Origin: Alphaproteobacteria bacterium MarineAlpha5_Bin5
GTDB taxonomy: Bacteria > Pseudomonadota > Alphaproteobacteria > HIMB59 > GCA-002718135
NCBI GenBank assembly: GCA_002938205.1
Contig: PTKZ01000005.1
Location: forward strand, 1-64,000
DNA: 64,000 nucleotides
Direction: 5' to 3'
The notes below the pieces were generated by a model that was given only the letters and a program-made list of their open reading frames with translations, ran no database searches and was not told the origin of the DNA. The translations under genes and the position numbers were made by a program. Below, one piece after another: positions 56,815 to 64,000 of this stretch (within the stretch, counting starts at the first letter, position 1; each line of letters starts with the position of its first letter).

Positions 56815-58350
56815 TTAATTAGTTGAAAATTTCTCTACCAATCCATCAAGAATAGATTTTAGTTTGTCGTCGTTATCTTTGGATAGCTCTTTTTCATTAG
56901 CTATTGATTCTAGTAAATCGGTATGATTAGATCGAATCTCTGTTAGAGCTTCAGATTCAAAACGAACAACATCGTTAACTCCTATTTTGTCCAAGTATCC
57001 TCTAACACCCGCATAGATTGAAACTACTTGTTCTGGGACTGTTAATGGTGAATATTGACCTTGTTTTAAAATCTCAACTAGACGGGCACCACGATCCAAT
57101 AATTGTTTAGTAGAAGCATCCAAATCAGATGCAAACTGAGCAAATGCTGCCATTTCACGATACTGGGCTAATTCTAATTTAACTGGACCAGCAATTTTTT
57201 TCATTGCTTTTGTTTGAGCAGCAGATCCAACTCGACTAACGGATAATCCAACATTAATTGCAGGACGTATTCCCGCAAAAAATAAATTGGTCTCCAAGAA
57301 TATTTGTCCGTCCGTAATTGAAATAACATTTGTTGGAATGTAAGCAGATAAATCACCAGCTTGAGTTTCAATAACGGGAAGAGCTGTCAAACTTCCTCCA
57401 CCGTGTTCTTCACTCATCTTAGCAGCTCTTTCTAGAAGACGACTATGAATATAAAAAACATCACCTGGATAAGCTTCTCGTCCTGGTGGTCGTCTTAAGA
57501 GTAATGACATTTGCCTATAAGCAACAGCTTGTTTTGATAAGTCGTCATAAACTATTAAACCATGCATGCCGTTGTCTCTAAAAAATTCACCCATTGTGCA
57601 TCCTGTATAAGCAGATAAAAATTGAAGAGGAGCTGGTTCAGAAGCAGTTGCAGATACAACAATTGTATATTCCATTGCACCATTATCTTCTAATGTTTTC
57701 ACAATCTGAGCAACTGTTGATCTTTTTTGACCAATAGCAACATAAATACAGTATAACTTTTCTTTTTCATTTGTAGATTTATTAACTGTCTTTTGATTAA
57801 GAATGGTATCTATAGCAACAGCAGTCTTACCAGTTTGTCTATCACCAATAATTAATTCTCTTTGACCTCTGCCAATGGGAACTAAAGCATCAAGTGCTTT
57901 AATGCCAGTTTGCATAGGTTCTGAAACACTTTGGCGTGGAATAATTCCTGGTGCTTTTAATTCAATTCTTCTTCTATTTGTAGATTGTATTGGTCCCTTA
58001 CCATCAATGGGATTACCTAACCCATCTACAACACGACCTAACAATTCTTTACCTACCGGTACATCAACAATCTCTCCAGTACGCTTAACTGTATCACCTT
58101 CTTTAATACCTGTATCATCTCCAAAAATAGAAACACCAACATTATCCATCTCAAGATTAAGAGCCATACCTTTAACACCACCTGGAAATTCAACCATTTC
58201 ACCAGCCTGAACTTGATCCAAGCCATAAACACGCGCAATTCCATCTCCAACACTTAGTACTGTACCAACTTCTGCTACATCAGCCTTTGTTTCAAAATTT
58301 GCAATTTGATCTTTAATAACTGATGAAATTTCTGCTGCTTTTATTTCCAT
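56815..58350 (-). CDS. atpA: F1 ATP synthase subunit alpha
   Basis: 511 residues. P-loop GDRQTGKT (169-176), [25 protein letters not shown], and the alpha signature [14 protein letters not shown]. Non-catalytic nucleotide subunit. Start overlaps the atpH stop by one base. Confidence 0.97.
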   Translation of the reverse strand: MEIKAAEISSVIKDQIANFETKADVAEVGTVLSVGDGIARVYGLDQVQAGEMVEFPGGVKGMALNLEMDNVGVSIFGDDTGIKEGDTVKRTGEIVDVPVGKELLGRVVDGLGNPIDGKGPIQSTNRRRIELKAPGIIPRQSVSEPMQTGIKALDALVPIGRGQRELIIGDRQTGKTAVAIDTILNQKTVNKSTNEKEKLYCIYVAIGQKRSTVAQIVKTLEDNGAMEYTIVVSATASEPAPLQFLSAYTGCTMGEFFRDNGMHGLIVYDDLSKQAVAYRQMSLLLRRPPGREAYPGDVFYIHSRLLERAAKMSEEHGGGSLTALPVIETQAGDLSAYIPTNVISITDGQIFLETNLFFAGIRPAINVGLSVSRVGSAAQTKAMKKIAGPVKLELAQYREMAAFAQFASDLDASTKQLLDRGARLVEILKQGQYSPLTVPEQVVSIYAGVRGYLDKIGVNDVVRFESEALTEIRSNHTDLLESIANEKELSKDNDDKLKSILDGLVEKFSTN

Positions 58351-58907
58351 TACGCCCCCTTAATTGCGATCTTTAGTTTATTAATTTTATTTATTAGTGA
58401 AGTATCAATCATTTTTGAACCTACTTTAACAATTAATCCTCCTATAATATTTTTATCAACATCAAAATTTAATGAAAGTTTATCTCCCAAAATATTTTTC
58501 AATTGATTTGTAATGTTAGTTTTCTGCTCATCATTTAATTTATCTGCTGAAGTAACATCAGCTAGTACATCTCCCCTTTTTTGAGAATTAATATTTATAA
58601 ATTGACTAATTATAGAAGCAAGATTAGAAAATCTTTTATTTTTTTCAAGAACTTTTAGAAAAGTTGAAGTTAGTTTGTTTGCATTAATTTTTAGCAACAA
58701 CTTATCTAAGATACTAAGTTTATCTTGAGAACTAACTAAGGGACTTTTAATAACTAGATTCAAATCTTTATTTTCTTTTAATAATTTTTTTAATAAAGAA
58801 AGATCACTTAAAACAGGATCGACCAATTTTTTTTCTGAAGCTAAATCATATAAAGCAGAAGCATATCTATCTGATATTAGATCTCCAGAAGCTAATTGTG
58901 ATGTCAT
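58350..58907 (-). CDS. atpH: F1 ATP synthase subunit delta
   Basis: 185 residues. N-terminal helical bundle ([12 protein letters not shown]) and C-terminal [22 protein letters not shown], the delta signature. Peripheral stalk subunit. First gene of the operon; GGAG stands about nine bases before the ATG. The membrane Fo genes are not in the window, as is normal in alphaproteobacteria. Confidence 0.94.
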   Translation of the reverse strand: MTSQLASGDLISDRYASALYDLASEKKLVDPVLSDLSLLKKLLKENKDLNLVIKSPLVSSQDKLSILDKLLLKINANKLTSTFLKVLEKNKRFSNLASIISQFININSQKRGDVLADVTSADKLNDEQKTNITNQLKNILGDKLSLNFDVDKNIIGGLIVKVGSKMIDTSLINKINKLKIAIKGA

Positions 58908-59029
58908 CTTATAAGTCTCCGTTATAGGAATTGAGAAAGGGTCTTACCATATCAGAAAAAGTAGGTAAACTCTCAGTTTATGTGGCAAATATGTTAATTT
59001 GGTTAATTTGTAAAACAATTGTGGGTAAA

Positions 59030-60982
59030 TCATAAAAATGAGTAGGGATCAACATCAATAACTAGTTTTATTGACGAAGGTATCTTTAATGAAGCAATCA
59101 TTTCCTTGGTAACTAAATTAAGATTTTTTCTACTTTTTCCCTTCATAAGTATCCGGTATCTATATTGCCCTCTAAGCAGATTTAAAGGAGCTTCAACTGG
59201 GCCCAAAATATCAATATTTTTTACATTTGATTTTATTTGCGTTAATTTTAATGCATATTTTTCCACATTCGATTTTGATGGTCCAGAAATAATTATTGAA
59301 GTCATGCACCCAAAAGGAGGAATCGCAAATTGTTTTCTTTCTTCTAAAGCATTATTAATAAATGTATCTCGATCTCTTTTTTCAATGGATTGAATAATAT
59401 TTTGTTCAGGATAATAAGTTTGGATCATTACTTTACCTTTTTGTTTTGTGCGACCAGCTCTTCCACTTACTTGCTGTAACAAGTTATATGTTTTTTCTAT
59501 AGCTCTTAAATCACCTCCAAAAAGTCCAGCATCTGCATCCACGACTCCTACAAAAGATAAATTTGGGAAATCATATCCTTTAGCCATAATTTGCGTTGCA
59601 ACTATTACATCAATTTTTTTGTTTGAAAAACTTTCAATCAATTTTTTTATTTTTGCAGGTGAATTAACAATATCGCTCGACATAACTTCAATTATTATCT
59701 TTGGAAAAAGAGAATGTAATTCTTCTGCTACACGTTCAACGCCAGGACCAATAAATTTAATACTATCTTTATTGTTACATTTTGGACATTGTGTAGTAGG
59801 CAATTGAATAGTACCACAATGATGACATAATAAACGATTTTTTTTCTGATGCATCACAAGCCAAGAAGAGCATTGTTCACACTGATGTCTAAATCCACAT
59901 TCAGTACACAAACTTAAAGGAGAATAACCACGCCTATTTAAAAAAACTAATGCTTGCTCCTTTTTATCTAAGCATTTTTGAATTTCTTTTGTCATTAAAG
60001 AAGAAATCCAGGTATTTTTTCCTAATTTATTTTTTGTTAAATCAATAAGCTCTACATTTGGTAAAGGGATACCCGAAAACTGTTCTGATAAAAAAATATG
60101 ATTATACTTGCCAACTCTTACATTATTTATTGTTTCTAAAGAAGGTGTCGCTGAAGTTAAAATGAGGCCACATCTAAGAATTTTTGACCGAACAACGGCA
60201 AGATCTCGTGCTTGATACCGAATATTATCTTCCTGTTTATAAGATGGATCATGTTCCTCATCGATAGTTATAATTCCAAGATTAGTAAAAGGAAGAAATA
60301 AACTAGAACGAGCACCAATAACGATTAATGGTTGTCCTAAATAACAACGATGCCAAATTTCTTTTCTTTTTTTTGGTGAAATTTTGGAATGCCATATATC
60401 AACATCTATGCCAAAGCGTTTATTAAAACGTTGTTCTAGTTGTGGGGTTAAACTAATTTCAGGGACCATTATTAATATTTGTTTTTCTTGCTTTATGTAT
60501 TTTTCAATAAGATCAAAATAAACTTCTGTTTTACCAGAACCGGTTACTCCTTCTAAAACAATAGGTTTATGTGAGGTATTTAATAATTTAATGATATTTT
60601 TTTTTGCTTTTAATTGCTCCTGATTTAATTTTACTTTCTTAATATTAAAAACATTTTTTTCTTCATTATTAAATTTGTAATTTACTACATCTTTGTTAAT
60701 TAAAAATAATTTTAGCACTAACCCTAATGGCGCTAGAGTATAATTATGTATCCATTTGATAAAATCTAACGTAAATTTATTTAATTTTATATTATTAATA
60801 ACTGTATTAATTTGTTTTATTTTATATTTAGGCTTAACAACATTTATATTCCAAACAATTCCAACTTCTAATTTTTTCCCAAATGGCACAATAACAACTT
60901 GACCTTCTGTAATTGTATGATCCTTTGTTTCATAAGTAAAAACCTGATCAAATGGTTTAGTAACAATAATATTGCAATACAT
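59030..60982 (-). CDS. priA: Primosomal protein N' (replication restart helicase PriA)
   Basis: 650 residues, somewhat shorter than E. coli PriA (732). N-terminal 3'-DNA-binding domain, superfamily 2 helicase with Walker A GVTGSGKT (145-152) and DEEH (241-244), eight zinc-binding cysteines around 355-405 (CTECGFRHQCEQC, CHHCGT, CPKC), and QVSGRAGRTKQKG. It reloads the replisome at stalled forks. Upstream of atpH on the same strand after 122 bases; adjacency to atpH is common in alphaproteobacteria as I recall. Confidence 0.93.
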   Translation of the reverse strand: MYCNIIVTKPFDQVFTYETKDHTITEGQVVIVPFGKKLEVGIVWNINVVKPKYKIKQINTVINNIKLNKFTLDFIKWIHNYTLAPLGLVLKLFLINKDVVNYKFNNEEKNVFNIKKVKLNQEQLKAKKNIIKLLNTSHKPIVLEGVTGSGKTEVYFDLIEKYIKQEKQILIMVPEISLTPQLEQRFNKRFGIDVDIWHSKISPKKRKEIWHRCYLGQPLIVIGARSSLFLPFTNLGIITIDEEHDPSYKQEDNIRYQARDLAVVRSKILRCGLILTSATPSLETINNVRVGKYNHIFLSEQFSGIPLPNVELIDLTKNKLGKNTWISSLMTKEIQKCLDKKEQALVFLNRRGYSPLSLCTECGFRHQCEQCSSWLVMHQKKNRLLCHHCGTIQLPTTQCPKCNNKDSIKFIGPGVERVAEELHSLFPKIIIEVMSSDIVNSPAKIKKLIESFSNKKIDVIVATQIMAKGYDFPNLSFVGVVDADAGLFGGDLRAIEKTYNLLQQVSGRAGRTKQKGKVMIQTYYPEQNIIQSIEKRDRDTFINNALEERKQFAIPPFGCMTSIIISGPSKSNVEKYALKLTQIKSNVKNIDILGPVEAPLNLLRGQYRYRILMKGKSRKNLNLVTKEMIASLKIPSSIKLVIDVDPYSFL

Positions 60983-61012
60983 TAGGCGAATTTAGTTTAA
61001 TATTTCATAATC

Positions 61013-61040
61013 TTAACTTTTTAAATATCACGTATATGAT
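61013..61040 (+). promoter_or_regulatory. Candidate promoter of the transaldolase gene, within inverted repeats
   Basis: TTAACT (61013-61018), 16 bases, TATGAT (61035-61040). Transcription would begin near 61047, only about six bases before the ATG at 61053, with no ribosome-binding site, so the message may be nearly leaderless. The -10 lies in two overlapping inverted repeats: ATATCA/TGATAT (61025-61042) and GTATA/TATAC (61032-61044). Confidence 0.4.
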
Positions 61041-61052
61041 ATACAGCAATCA

Positions 61053-61715
61053 ATGAAATTTTTTGTTGATACAGCCGATATAAAGCAAATTGAAGAATTA
61101 ATACCGACAGGCTTTGTGGATGGAGTTACAACAAACCCTTCATTGATTGCAAAAAATGGGGATGATATGGCAAAAACTATTAAAGCCATTTGTTCAATTG
61201 TTTCAGGGCCTGTCAGTGCAGAAGTTACTGCTACAGATTTTGATTCTATGCTTGAAGAGGGTAAATATTTAGCATCATTGGCAAAAAATGTAGCTGTTAA
61301 AGTGCCGTTAACTATGCATGGATTAAAAGTATGTAAAGCACTTAGAGAACAAGATACAAAAGTAAATGTAACCTTATGTTTTTCTGCTACGCAAGCTCTA
61401 TTGGCAGCAAAAGCAGGGGCTTCTTTCATATCACCATTTGTAGGTAGATTAGACGATATTGGTGAAAAAGGAATGGATTTAATTGAAGATATTGTTGTTA
61501 TTTATGAAAATTATGGATTTGAGACAGAAGTTCTTGTTGCATCTGTTCGCACTTCTCAACATGTTATTGATGCTGCAGTTATTGGTGCTCATGTGGCAAC
61601 TCTTCCTCCAAAAGTTATCCATGAACTCTATGAACATCCTCTAACTAAAAAAGGACTTGATGCTTTTTTAGATGATTGGAAAAAAACTGGTCAATCAATT
61701 TTACCTAAAAAATAA
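61053..61715 (+). CDS. fsa: Transaldolase / fructose-6-phosphate aldolase (TalC type)
   Basis: 220 residues, the short single-domain aldolase type. Schiff-base lysine K83 in VAVKVPLT, D6, TTNPSLI (26-32), [12 protein letters not shown] and [12 protein letters not shown]. This subclass includes true transaldolases and fructose-6-phosphate aldolases, not separable by eye. It diverges from priA and overlaps the DUF484 gene by one base. Confidence 0.9.
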   Translation: MKFFVDTADIKQIEELIPTGFVDGVTTNPSLIAKNGDDMAKTIKAICSIVSGPVSAEVTATDFDSMLEEGKYLASLAKNVAVKVPLTMHGLKVCKALREQDTKVNVTLCFSATQALLAAKAGASFISPFVGRLDDIGEKGMDLIEDIVVIYENYGFETEVLVASVRTSQHVIDAAVIGAHVATLPPKVIHELYEHPLTKKGLDAFLDDWKKTGQSILPKK

Positions 61716-62380
61716 TGACAAAAAAATATGGCAAAAACTCTCCTGAAGAGCTTGTCATTAGTTATCTAAAAAAAAATAAAAATTTTTTTATTCAATATCA
61801 AGAACTAATAAAAGAATTAAATTTTCCACTTAAAGATAAAAGCTCAGAAAAAGTGGTTGATTTAGAAGCGTATCGTTATAAAAAAATATCACAACAAAAT
61901 ATTGATTTACAAAATCAGATAACAAAAATTCTTATTGCAGGAAAAAACCATCAAAATGCACAGAAAAGAATATTAAGATCAACTCTACGTATTTTAAATA
62001 CAAAATCATTATCTAAACTTATTGATGTAATTATTAATGATTTAAAAAATATTTTAGCCTGTGATGTTGTTAATTGTTTTACAACAAATAATAATTTAAA
62101 AATAGAGAATCTTAATAAAATCGATTCTCGAATTGCACAAAGTTATTTTAAAAATAATTCTTTAACAAACTTAAATCAAAATCCAAAAGGAATCCTGTTA
62201 TTTTTTCCAAATAAATCAAAATTAATTAAATCTTATATTCTTTTAAAAATTGTTTATGACAATAGTTATCTAATAGTTGCTATGGGATCAAAAAATAAAG
62301 AAAATTTCACACCGGATATGCAAGTTGATTTAGTAGAATTTTTAATCAAAATTATTGAGATAAAACTAAAAATAACATGA
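61715..62380 (+). CDS. DUF484 family protein (GAF-like)
   Basis: 221 residues. The N-terminal ELVISYLKKNKNFFIQYQELIKELNFP and VDLEAYRYKKISQQNIDLQNQI (a short coiled coil) are DUF484 features; a GAF-like domain fills the second half. The family is often encoded beside xerC; here no recombinase follows. The function is unknown. One-base overlap with fsa and a four-base overlap with the small secreted protein gene downstream. Confidence 0.82.
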   Translation: MTKKYGKNSPEELVISYLKKNKNFFIQYQELIKELNFPLKDKSSEKVVDLEAYRYKKISQQNIDLQNQITKILIAGKNHQNAQKRILRSTLRILNTKSLSKLIDVIINDLKNILACDVVNCFTTNNNLKIENLNKIDSRIAQSYFKNNSLTNLNQNPKGILLFFPNKSKLIKSYILLKIVYDNSYLIVAMGSKNKENFTPDMQVDLVEFLIKIIEIKLKIT

Positions 62381-62559
62381 TGAGAAGTATTCTTGTTTTT
62401 ATTAGTTTATTTTTGATAAGTAGTTCGTCATATAGCCAATCTTCAAATGAAGATGAAGTGTGTGAATGGATAATTGAAGAACCTTTACAAGAATATTTAG
62501 ATGATCCTAAATTTAAATTTCCTACAAAATTACCCGATGGAAATTATCAACCTAATTAA
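62377..62559 (+). CDS. Small secreted hypothetical protein
   Basis: 60 residues. A clear signal peptide (about 1-20, ending SSYSQ) is followed by a 40-residue acidic mature chain with one cysteine and the motif CEWIIEEPLQEYLDDP. I do not recognise it. The ATGA overlap with the DUF484 stop argues that it is really translated. A start one codon later is equally possible. Confidence 0.6.
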   Translation: MMRSILVFISLFLISSSSYSQSSNEDEVCEWIIEEPLQEYLDDPKFKFPTKLPDGNYQPN

Positions 62560-62698
62560 AAAATTCCTTATAACTAACTATATAATTATTTTTAGCCTAC
62601 CATTTAGAAAAACAATTTCTTTAATAAGTCATGTTGCAGATCATTAATTATGAGGTTTAAATAAAATAAATAAAATGTAGTGTTAATAAAAAGCTGAT

Positions 62699-64000
62699 AT
62701 GTCTTCAAAATCTTCAATTAATAATATCGTAAAATTATCTATCCCTATATTTTTTGCAAATCTTGCAATTCCACTGGTAGCTATTGTTGATACAGGTTTA
62801 ATGGGCAATCTTGAAAATGCTAGTTATTTGGTAGCTACCAGTATTGCTTCAAGTGTATTCTCGATGATTTTTTGGAGTTTTGGTTTTCTGCGAATGGGAA
62901 CTGTTGGTATGGTAGCGCAAGCACATGGATCAAATCAATCTCATGAAATCATTAATTTAGTTTTAAGAAATATTGTATTTGTTTTTATTATCTCTCTATT
63001 TTTGATTTTTCTACAAACCTATATTTTTAAACTTGCTTTATTAATTTTTGATTTATCACCTGATACAAAAAAATATTTTAAAGATTATTTTGATATACGT
63101 ATTTATTCTTCCTTCGGTGAACTCACTATATTTGTCATTACAGGTTTATTTATTGGTTTACAAAAAACAAGAACCTCTAGTATTCTTGTGGGTTTTTTTT
63201 CTTTTACTAATATTATTTTCAGTCTAGTTTTTGTAGTTTATTTTAATTTAAATGTTAAAGGAGTTGCACTTGGTACCTTAGTATCTTCAACTCTTACATC
63301 TATAATTTTTTTATTTTTTACTTTCTTTGAATTTAAAAAAATTACAAATTTAGATTTGAGTTATAAAAATATTTTTAATATTAATAAAATGAAAAATATT
63401 TTTAATATTAATTTAAATATTTTTATTAGATCAATACTTCTTACGTTTTCTTTTCTATTTTTTACCTATCTTAGTAACTCTATTGGCGAAGATGTTGTAG
63501 CTGCCAATACTATATTAATCAATCTCATCATGCTTTCAGCTTTTATTCTTGATGCCTATGCATTTTCAACAGAAGGGCTAATAGGTTATTCAATTGGATC
63601 TAAAAATAAAAAATTATTAAAAGAAATTATCAAAAACTCTTTTATTCTAAGTAGCTCTACAGGGCTAATAATTTCTTTTGGGTATTTTTTAGGTAAAAAT
63701 CATTTTATAGAAATAATGACTGACTTAGAGAGCATCAAGATCATTTGTTTATCATATTCAGTATGGATTGTAATAATTCCTTTCATTTCTTCTTTTTGTT
63801 ACCAATTTGATGGCATTTTTACTGGTGCATCTAAAACAAAAGAACTTCGAAATGCTATGATCATGTCTGTCAGTATTTATTTATTAACAGCTTTTTTTCT
63901 AGTCAATTTTTTTGGCAATTTAGGTTTATGGATATCATTAAGTATTTTCTTTATTTTAAGAGGTTTAACTTTGTTTTTATATCTTGAAAGAATTTACAAA
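62699..64000 (+). CDS. MATE family efflux transporter, DinF-like (3' end cut by window edge)
   Basis: 434 codons open from the ATG at 62699 to the last base with no stop. The N-terminus runs LSIPIFFANLAIPLVAIVDTGLMG, the first MATE helix with its conserved D, and SFGFLRMGTVGMVAQAHG is the second-helix pattern of the DinF branch. About eleven or twelve helices are present before the cut. It should exchange Na+ or H+ for organic cations. The preceding 139-base spacer holds no hairpin I can support. Confidence 0.85.
   Translation, partial: MSSKSSINNIVKLSIPIFFANLAIPLVAIVDTGLMGNLENASYLVATSIASSVFSMIFWSFGFLRMGTVGMVAQAHGSNQSHEIINLVLRNIVFVFIISLFLIFLQTYIFKLALLIFDLSPDTKKYFKDYFDIRIYSSFGELTIFVITGLFIGLQKTRTSSILVGFFSFTNIIFSLVFVVYFNLNVKGVALGTLVSSTLTSIIFLFFTFFEFKKITNLDLSYKNIFNINKMKNIFNINLNIFIRSILLTFSFLFFTYLSNSIGEDVVAANTILINLIMLSAFILDAYAFSTEGLIGYSIGSKNKKLLKEIIKNSFILSSSTGLIISFGYFLGKNHFIEIMTDLESIKIICLSYSVWIVIIPFISSFCYQFDGIFTGASKTKELRNAMIMSVSIYLLTAFFLVNFFGNLGLWISLSIFFILRGLTLFLYLERIYK

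Overview
The window is a compact, AT-rich chromosomal segment of a free-living, respiring alphaproteobacterium. The evidence is a ubiquinone (Coq7) gene, an F1-only atpHAGDC operon, the order obgE-proB-proA-nadD-rsfS-ctpA-rppH, and metX-metW behind a SAM-II-type riboswitch. Short spacers, many 1-4 base overlaps, low GC and heavy investment in ABC transport fit a streamlined marine lineage (SAR11-like, HIMB59-like or AEGEAN-169-like). The lineage is an inference from style, not a phylogenetic placement. I see no insertion sequence, integrase, prophage, CRISPR array or rRNA gene. No stretch above 300 bases lacks a gene; the longest gaps are 208-409 (tRNA promoter region) and 16177-16381 (riboswitch leader).

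Layout. 1-13.9 kb: a cut rhodanese gene at the left edge, tRNA-Leu(CAA) almost fused to a YqaA-type membrane protein gene, then dsbB and coq7; an HNH nuclease and esterase pair; a four-gene leftward operon (FadN-like protein, acyl-CoA synthetase, MetY, alpha/beta hydrolase); argH-lptM-lysA; a zinc-ribbon protein and plsC. 13.9-19 kb: tyrosine genes including a chorismate mutase-HisC fusion, divergent from SAM-II-metX-metW-gloB. 19-25.9 kb: the housekeeping run rplU, rpmA, obgE, proB, proA, nadD, rsfS, ctpA, rppH. In it rsfS appears to start at ATT.

25.9-54 kb is a catabolic and transport block: putA with a divergent Lrp-type regulator; a six-gene operon (hydantoin-racemase-like, sugar-type ABC transporter, short HyuA, DUF917); an M24 peptidase; a peptide-type ABC operon ending in a GAF protein; three HyuB and two full-length HyuA genes; and an enolase-superfamily enzyme. 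A 41-bp block, nearly identical in two places (43418-43458 and 45187-45227), lies upstream of both the peptide-type transporter operon and the hyuABAB operon in the same relative orientation. This suggests one regulator controls uptake and ring opening together. The block sits exactly between rppH and atpC, which I recall as neighbours in many alphaproteobacteria, so it looks like an accessory insertion into a core locus.

54-64 kb: atpHAGDC, priA, a transaldolase-like gene with a near-leaderless promoter, a DUF484 protein, a tiny secreted protein and a MATE transporter cut by the right edge.

How the parts may work together (inference): two ABC systems import cyclic amide or imino-acid-like compounds. 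ATP-dependent HyuA/HyuB enzymes, a racemase, DUF917 and a peptidase open and trim them. Products such as glutamate or proline derivatives could feed PutA and central metabolism. The actual substrate cannot be read from the sequence.
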